NCBI GenBank assembly: GCA_023053545.1
Contig: JAKZAN010000006.1
Location: 10,510,351-10,574,350 of the forward strand
DNA from: Lepidurus packardi
Lineage: Eukaryota; Arthropoda; Branchiopoda; Notostraca; Triopsidae
DNA: 64,000 bases
Direction: 5' to 3'
Both the position numbers and the translations under genes were made by a program. Numbering within the stretch: the first letter of the stretch is position 1; the number at the start of each line of letters is the position of its first letter. Shown piece after piece: positions 57,801 through 64,000 of the stretch. The notes beneath the pieces were generated by a model. The model searched no databases. It was not told where the DNA came from and saw only the letters and a list, made by a program, of their open reading frames with translations.

Positions 57801-60800
57801 CTCGAGGCTTAAATTGTCAGCTAAAGAAGGGACTTTTTACATGTCAAAGCTGTCCTTGTGTCGTGCAGCTCTGTCTAGCTTGTAGCACTTGCAAGTAGTC
57901 GATTCAGTGTAAAATTGAGCTTCTTTCTCGAAGAGAGATTTGCTTTTCTTGGGACCGTCACTGAAGTAGCGACCAAATGAATAATTTCGTTAAGGTTTAG
58001 TTTTTGAATGTGTTTGTCAAAAAGTTACCAAGGTAAACTGAAATTACTAAGGAATAAAATAAAAACGTGTTATAAGAATAGGAAAGTTTAAGGTTAAGCG
58101 AAGAAAAAAGTGTCAATTTCAATGCTACAATTCTGCGAATTCTCCTGAAGACCCCCGCTAGTTTAGAACAAGGCTAAAGTCTGGACGATATATTAAGCTG
58201 TTGTCACAGCTAAAAACCAACCGTCAATTTCGCAAGACATTTTGATCCACTAAGGCACTCTGACGTCACATAATGAACAACGAACTGCAGAACAACGCAC
58301 TAAACATAAAGACTTGAAGCTAGTATACACTGCAGACGAAAATTCTCGTAATTTTACGATTAAGTAATTGAATTTAATAACATGCAATTGGGAAATAAAT
58401 CTACAAATTTAACTCACTGTATAGAGTCTAAGCTATTATCACGTTAAGAAAATGGAATGCATAGACTGTTAGAAGGGAGAAACATTGACGTGCAAACTTA
58501 GTTGGCATCGACTATGGCAAGCGTGTCTATAGTACCTCTTTATATTGGCAAACTGGCAATTGCAAGCCAGCTAGTTTTCATTGAATACTCAATTGCCCGA
58601 AAAAGGACCCAGAAAAAGCGGCTTGACCACTTTCGCTAAACCTTGTTCGATATCCAAAGTAGGTTCCAAGACCGCTTAAGCGCCTTTTTGCAGGTCATTC
58701 TTTATATGAAAGAAGATAAGGGAGACAATTGGGAAATTTCCAAAATTGAAATTGAGTTTGGGACGCAGACTCTTTTTCTTTTTTTTTTTTTTTTCTTTTT
58801 TTTTTAACCAGGTGTGCGGAACCAATTGTCGTCTATCTGTTCCGTGCGTCTTCCCTTTGACTTGGCATTTTCCCTTGATCTCCCCTGGCGTCAAACGGAT
58901 CAAGCGAGCCATTTCCGAAAGCAAAGAACCCGTTGTTACCCTTCTTACCTTCAAGACAACACAAAAAAATACTGAGCAATTGTCTCATCAATAGATGCCG
59001 GTTGGATTTCTGGTTCTTTTCTTTCTTTTTTTTCTCTTTGCGGAAAAATAACTCCTTCGTTAGTACAAAAGAGCTGCCAATGGCTTGTTAACATTCTTGC
59101 GGTGTGAAAAAGTCGTTTGTGACCATCGAACCACACCAAAGACGCATGAGCCCTGCAGCAGGTTTTTAACAGCAGACTGTAACGGCCCAAGGATATATAC
59201 GACTTGCTCTTCAGAGCACATCCTCTCCGAGTCGCACACGTCACTTCCGGAACACGCGGTTTTTCCCGCCAAGGTGAAGAGTGACTGATGCTTAAAACAC
59301 CAGCACTCAATCTCTACCCTATCGCCATTGATTAGGCGACAATAGCTACATCCGAAAAAGAAAGCACAATTTCCCGTTTGGAGCTTCATTAAATTCAAGT
59401 TAATTAAATTCAAGAAAGAAAAGGATAAGACAAAAATTGATTGGTTCTTACCATTTGACTAGAAGTCTTGGGCTTACGATGCACGTTGGGAATCTTCTGG
59501 CCACCTAATAAAGAAAGAAAATATAAGTTAATAGAGATAAAAAGAAAGAAAATTGTTGGTCTCTTCAAGTAGCTGGGAAAGGATGTTTACTCAGAATCCT
59601 TACTCAAAGCTTCGATGACGTCAATGAGCACGATTCCGTCGAGCACGTCCCGGGTCAAGTCGCTAACTTTGCGTTTGGATTTGCCTTTCTCCAGATAATG
59701 ATTGGCCCAGCTGGTATAGATCTGTAACCAGAAACCAAACAAACGGTAAATTAGGAACCACTTGCCGTTTTTTCATCACAACAATTGCAACAGACAGCCA
59801 AGCGTATAGAGCTAAGTAGGTGGTCTTTTTTCCGCAAGAGTTAACACCACAAAACTTGAAAGCAAGGGTCGTTAAGGGTTGCACCCGGAGATTCAAGTCT
59901 CACATGTCCTAGCCTTTTATTTGAAAATAAATTCATCGGTGTACCTTATGAACCAACAGAGAAAAGAAATCTCCCACACAAACTTCGGTCCGTTGGATAT
60001 TCTACTTTTAAAAAAAAAAATTTGCACAGCCAAAGGGTATGTCATTATTACATTAGAATATGAATAGCAGAACATTAGCAGAGTTGAAAAGAAACTAAAA
60101 AGGGAGCCTGTAATTTCCGTCCTGCCATGACATCATAATAGCAGATCCCGAGCATACAAAATATGGTCTTGAGGAGAGAGGTAAAAAATTGTCTCGTTTT
60201 TCTTTTATGCTATTAAGTGGTATGGTTAGGTTTGATCACTAATTTGGTCAGACAAACGCTACACGGTCAGGAGCGTCTCCTTGCGGACGACTATAGCAAT
60301 TCAGATGAGGGACTTGTTTCTAATTCAAGGAGTTTTGAACAATCATTTGAGCAATAATAACCAATAATGACTAAAGGTGTGAAAGCGATCCACCTTTTTA
60401 AGGAAAGATGATCTCAAGTAAGAGGAAGATGCTGGGTAAAGATTCTAAAGGACGAAAGACTGACAGATTTGAAAAAAAGACGTTGGAATGTAAAAGATCC
60501 CATTACATTACAAACACTATACGATATAATTATGAATAATTATGAGATCGGTTCGTATCTTTATTCCTTTCAATTTAGAAAGAAACGAAATTCTTCTATG
60601 CAAGTCTGCTTGCAATATAACTTCATAATATCCAGAAGAACTCTTACGGTGAAGGTTAGGTTAGGTTAGGTTAGGTGAGGTTTCATCGTTTATGAGAGGT
60701 TGAGTTTTTCCATGTAATTTTGCTAGAAAAGGTAACAATAAAGAGAGGCGTAGACACAAGGACTTCGGACGAACTCCGACTTAAGGACACAAACCCCTAA

Positions 60801-63330
60801 TCTAACCTAACCTAGTCCTTAAGTCGGGGTTCGTTGTCCTTGTGACATAATTTTTAATACGGTTAAGGCACCTTTTAATCTCGTTGGCGCTTAACCAAGG
60901 AGCATAGACTTTTTGAATTTTGAACGATTAAGGAACCATAGTCCTTGAGTCGGGGTCCGAAGTCCTTGTGTCGCGTTGCCAATATAGATGCCTTCATGCA
61001 AAGAAAATACACTTCTTAACCTTCACTAATTGTCACAAAAGAGAGATTTGTTTCCATCTTCCCAAACATAACTGATTCTGCTCTGTGAATAGTTTGCTAA
61101 TCTCAATTGCTGTGCACCGAAACTCGACACTGAAGAACGTTACATCTATGTTCAGTAGAATTTTAGTATTGAATTTTCCGAGAATTTATAAAACTCGTAT
61201 CGGTGTAGCTACACAGTAAACATTACAAGGTGTAATTTAATATGTGTACTGTTACTTTACTACAGATAACAGGCAAACTAGTGTTAATGGCTACCCCTGC
61301 ACGACTACCAAACTCTAACTATTAGGTGGTTCAACACAGCCAGCGTTACTATCTACGATCAACCCATTCATGTTAATCAAGCTAAAAATGGAATCCGTGT
61401 AGTAATACGACTTTTACTGCTCATAGCTTTGTCTCACACCTGTTCCCTACCTGCCAATCAAGCTCTACATTGGCCTGACTTGACCTCGTACTGTAGAAGT
61501 ACACCAAACCCAACCTAACTTCTAGATAGCTTGTACGAATATGTGGGGCGTAGACGAAGAACAAATATATAATCTTCTCATAACACCAGTGATTTTAGTA
61601 GAATTTATAGTATATTTTGGAATTTTCAAAATAAAAATTATGACTTGAGACCCTCTTGGAACAAAAGGCTCCGTTTTCCTAAATAACTTAAAAGTTTCCG
61701 GTAAGAGCAAGGTTTCCGTTTCGCATATGGCAGCTATTCGTTCCTGTCGCTCCCAATTCTTGGCGAGATCTGTCAAAGCCTATATGTCAGTTGTCACCCC
61801 TGGTTTTCAAGGCGAACGGTTAATATGCGCTTCAAAGTTTCAGTTTACTACCAAAAATCGTCCTTCCCAGCTTCATATGGAACACACGTGCGGCCGGGTT
61901 CGAAGTGCACCACCCAACCTTTTCGAGTAAATATTGGGCAACAAATATTCCCAACTTCTCCAAGTTCCCCAGCCTTCATTAAGAGGGGAGAACCTTCCTA
62001 AGAACTAGCACATTCCGGACATTGGAAAGCGAGGCAATAAGTAGGGGAAGTTCTTATATACACTTGAGAAACCGCAAGCCAAAAGTTTGGAACACTGTTT
62101 AAACATTCGGCCAGGTCATCATTGACGGCAGTACATTAGAGAGAGAGTGGGGGGGAGTAGATAGAGTTAATGGCATTTGCTGGTGAGTGCAAGCTAAATA
62201 TGGAAAAGCTGAATTAGTTTAGTTTATGGGCTCCCTTTACCGACCTCAAGCCCCAAACTTTGTCCCGAAAGGTAATCCGCACTGCAAAGCTTCTTTGAGC
62301 TGGGTTTTATCTCCATATCTCCTTAACGACATCGTCATCTCAACCCAGACCAGGCAAGTTGCCTAATAATGTACTATCTTAATAGAAATGTAAATCTTGT
62401 AGGAACTAATCTTTAATTTTTTAAGTATTCATTTAAACAAAACAAACTAGTAACAAAACTTTTTTGGTAGTAACTTTAAAACGATGTCCAAACTAATTTA
62501 AATATTAATCTCGTCATTATCTATGTATATATATACACACATCTTTGTTATGCCGTTATTTTTAGGACTTTTTTTATTTTTCCGCATTTCTTTCTTTACC
62601 ATGAAAGGTGATTTAGTTAATGGGAAGGGAATGGATGAGCAAGCGTAATTGGCACAAGGAAGAAGCTCGTTGTATCTGATTAATTGTCTTGATAGACAAG
62701 GCGAATTCCCCCTTGTGAGAAAAACGTCCATCACCGTTTCAATCGCCTCTTGCATCTCATTGAGTTTTTTCCCCGGCTTTACTAAGTAAACAACCGGTTT
62801 CTACTTCCACTCTCAAGGATGGAAAATTATTTTTTGTCAGCGTCCCACTTCCTTCACGTTGTATTACAAGTCTCGGATTTCTCGGCACTATCTAAACCAT
62901 CGCTAGGATGGTTCCATTTAAATGCTTGCCGAACTTCAACAATGAGCCGCCCGTCCAGTCCATGACGTGGATATGTCCAACTTAGTGTCCATACTCAATC
63001 GTTATGCATGACTTGAGCGAAGAAAGTAGTAGAGGAAACGCCCCTAGCAATAATGTGGCCCATTAGGGTTCAAATAAGACCACCCCCAAAAAAGTAAAGA
63101 GAGAGAAATGCAAGGATTAACGAACATCCCTAATGCATTTTTTCCCAGGTCGATAGTAGAATCCTTCTCCCATAAGTACTTGGTAGGGAACGTCACGAAG
63201 GACTTCTAACATTGTGTCCTACATGCACGGAATAATAAAGCTATCATAATCTAACCTGAATGATGGATCTGGGTTCGTGAAGATTGTCGCGGGACCCGCT
63301 GACACTTTTTTCAGGTCTGAGACACGCCAT
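36376..63330 (-). CDS. NAV2: Neuron navigator (NAV2/sickie/unc-53 family), complete
   Basis: 27 coding exons, 1982 aa, every phase consistent: 63330-63256, 59721-59604, 59504-59452, 52352-52135, 51590-51505, 50687-50585, 50517-50330, 50256-50136, 50054-49319, 49234-49117, 48656-48536, 44663-44615, 44402-44269, 43233-43157, 43065-42903, 42816-41912, 40214-40106, 40020-39824, 39720-39566, 39300-38789, 38714-38537, 38476-38335, 38293-38097, 37942-37563, 37497-37079, 36823-36507, 36453-36376. An in-frame TGA 33 nt upstream supports the start. Domains: calponin-homology about 26-127 (IYTSWANHYLEKGK, LFFALSRYKQQQ); Ser/Pro-rich middle with FEKLRFM and the GYMSEGG block (about 620); coiled coils about 1205-1280 and 1413-1490 flanking KKKNWLRSSFSKAF (1358); AAA ATPase with Walker A GPSGGGKS (1680-1687) and Walker-B-like AFLDNL; IGPGLFLSCPMD near the end. 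The family links actin and microtubules in cell and axon guidance. Exons 5 and 11 end in GC donors. Confidence 0.95.
40874..41604 (-). mobile_element. Pogo/Tigger-like element remnant in a navigator intron
   Basis: 731 bp with inverted ends (cagtaaattcagcttatta and, reversed, cagtagatgccgcttgttg) flanked by TA on both sides (40872-40873, 41605-41606). A minus-strand frame at 40951-41151 carries a CENP-B/psq-type helix-turn-helix start: KKRVDSNVKEKFRLVE, then AAVKLGIPQSSLSKLL. The rest of the transposase is gone. It lies in the intron between 40214 and 41912. Confidence 0.78.
43540..43844. mobile_element. MITE copy 1 in a navigator intron
   Basis: About 305 bp. Inverted ends cgataaaaggactccgtg and cggagtccttttgtcg, with further matching text outside. 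The centre contains ctcattggttaagcgccaac, which occurs inverted in the second copy at 60753-60972. No coding capacity. The target duplication is not clear. Confidence 0.65.
44664..48535. other. Large navigator intron (between coding exons 11 and 12)
   Basis: About 3.9 kb. Only short open frames, none with a recognised domain. The neighbouring exons join in phase without anything from here, though an alternative first exon for a shorter isoform could be present, as in other navigator genes. Confidence 0.5.
48770..48824. repeat. Poly(A) run of 55
   Basis: Uninterrupted A's in the navigator intron between 48656 and 49117. The length is likely unreliable. On the strand of the gene it is a T-run close to the acceptor of exon 11. 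Confidence 0.95.
51706..51766. repeat. 30-bp direct duplication
   Basis: cgagaatgtctttagcgccacttgg(g)caggc, read in two parts, occurs twice back to back in a navigator intron. Confidence 0.9.
52363..52463. repeat. 25-bp minisatellite, four copies
   Basis: Units of caaatatgatacaagagaaa plus attgt lie about 10 bp upstream of the acceptor of navigator exon 4, where branch-point and pyrimidine signals are read on the opposite strand. Confidence 0.9.
53431..53667 (+). repeat. 5' LTR of the TRIM-like element
   Basis: 237 bp with a TATA box (ggtataaaaagata near 53578) and likely initiation about 30 bp on. Matches 54095-54331 throughout. Confidence 0.92.
54095..54331 (+). repeat. 3' LTR of the TRIM-like element
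   Basis: 237-bp direct copy of 53431-53667, followed by the target duplication TTAT. Confidence 0.92.
60654..60680. repeat. Short TTAGG array (interstitial)
   Basis: ggttaggttaggttaggtta continuing for four TTAGG units in all. TTAGG is the usual arthropod telomere unit. The array is too short for a telomere, and single or double units also appear near 14322, 36858 and 43730. Confidence 0.85.
60753..60972. mobile_element. MITE copy 2 in navigator intron 1
   Basis: 220 bp with inverted ends gacacaaggacttcggac and gtccgaagtccttgtgtc. A second inner pair (cgacttaaggac / gtccttaagtcg) makes a hairpin in the left half. The centre carries the inverse of the ttggttaagcgccaacgaga text of copy 1 at 43540-43844. 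Confidence 0.7.
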
Positions 63331-64000
63331 ATTGGAATTTCCTTGACTAACCCAGAAAACTCAATTTCCAAGGAAACACGGGAATGCTATCCTCAAGACA
63401 AACACAAACGCAATGCCACGCGACTGACAGACACAGACTGACAGCACCACGGTGACAATTACTTCCTCCCTTCACAATTCAACACAAAACACACACCCCC
63501 GACCACCACACGCTATTGTTGGCTCTAATGAATTAAAATGAAAGCTCCAAAATCAGTAGAACCGCATTCAGGCTAATCGCTTTTGCCCCACTTTCATTAT
63601 TTTTTTTTTTTAACTATGTGTCGCCCACCAGAGTTGAATATTCCGAATGGTAAAATATTCCAACAGTGAAATCTTCCAACGGAGAAGTATACTCGACGGA
63701 TAAAATACCTGACACTGTCAACAGTTAAAGTTCTTCAATATTGAATTTTTCAATATATCAAGACTAAGTCTGTCAGTGAAATCCAAGCACGTAGAATTGA
63801 CAACAGTCAAATCTTTCCCATGTAAAGGTATGATTGTGTACAATTGTCTTCCTTTCACTCGAATTCAAGCAAATTCATTTCGGAAGCTGCAGAGGTTGGT
63901 GTCTACTTCTTGCCAGCAGATTCGTCGACATACTAACTTTATATAAAAGAAAAAGTCTCTGCCTCGTTTTAAAAACCCTCGCACGAACCCTCCCCGGTAC
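63331..64000. other. Upstream region of the navigator gene
   Basis: 5' UTR and promoter side of the navigator transcript starting with exon 1. An in-frame stop lies at 63361-63363. No TATA box in an obvious place and no other gene was seen. Confidence 0.5.

Larger units (their letters stand above)
52464..59451. other. Navigator intron 3, about 7.1 kb
   Basis: Divides the calponin-homology domain. It contains the TRIM-like LTR element (53431-54331), a near-palindrome at 57303-57325 (gtcgactcaactactgagtcgac), a T-run at 58780-58804 and short open frames. Two minus-strand frames (58676-58954, 59060-59413) look slightly protein-like but show no known domain. Confidence 0.5.
59722..63255. other. 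Navigator intron 1, about 3.5 kb
   Basis: Contains MITE copy 2 (60753-60972) and a TTAGG run (60654-60680). Open frames are short and without known motifs. Intron enhancers cannot be judged from sequence alone. Confidence 0.5.

Noticed and set aside
57599..57898. Plus-strand frame of 99 codons with hydrophobic and cysteine-rich parts.
   Set aside because: Lies in navigator intron 3, lacks promoter or domain, and the composition fits AT-rich chance coding.
58676..58954. Minus-strand frame with a lysine run in navigator intron 3.
   Set aside because: The lysines come from a T-rich low-complexity tract. The remaining part has no known motif.
59060..59413. Minus-strand frame of 117 codons with many cysteines, next to navigator exon 3.
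   Set aside because: Overlapped by another long frame (58951-59310). Exons 2, 3 and 4 join in phase without it and no domain is recognisable.
60654..60680. TTAGG run as a telomere end.
   Set aside because: Only four units, with the navigator gene continuing on both sides.

Overview
This is a eukaryotic nuclear window, most likely from an arthropod. Genes are split by short GT-AG introns, the conserved proteins are animal proteins (BRAP, YJU2, neuron navigator), there is a run of TTAGG units at 60654-60680, and the transposons (BEL/Pao, Ty3/gypsy, P-like, Harbinger-like, hAT, pogo) are ones common in arthropods. I cannot name the species.

Layout. Positions 1 to about 21700 are a nested transposon island. 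It holds four broken Ty3/gypsy pol pieces (1-2095, 8515-10073, 11985-16020, 20143-21690), two BEL/Pao pieces in opposite orientation (2096-4950 minus, 4920-5647 plus with an LTR), a Harbinger-like element with an apparently intact MADF/BESS gene (2391-4483), a hAT remnant (10074-11984), a P-like element with 61-bp inverted ends and 7-bp target duplications that carries a small intact CCHC zinc-knuckle gene (12322-15905), and a TA-flanked 1.8-kb element (16452-18276). A lone frameshifted BTB exon lies at 5948-6282 and a small two-exon coiled-coil gene at 19264-19571.

Positions 23264-29329 are two copies of a 3033-bp unit in direct tandem. They looked identical wherever I compared them. Each copy holds a tRNA-Asp(GTC) and a possible multi-exon gene of unknown function.

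From 29639 onward the window is gene-rich. BRAP (minus, 10 exons, 652 aa), a small secreted-peptide gene with a TATA/initiator promoter (plus), the splicing factor YJU2 (plus, 3 exons, 337 aa), and a complete neuron navigator gene (minus, 27 exons, 63330 down to 36376, 1982 aa) follow. All exon phases in BRAP, YJU2, navigator, the MADF gene, the CCHC gene and the 70-aa gene close without conflict, which is the main support for these models. The navigator introns contain a pogo/Tigger remnant, two related MITE copies and a small LTR element (TRIM-like, 53431-54331) with two LTRs that read the same and a TTAT target duplication.

The conserved genes do unrelated cell-biology jobs (ubiquitin/Ras signalling, spliceosome activation, cytoskeleton guidance) and do not form a pathway. 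The less ordinary material is the set of intron-bearing accessory genes inside DNA transposons that lack or have lost their transposase, the tandem tRNA-bearing duplication, and the small orphan genes.
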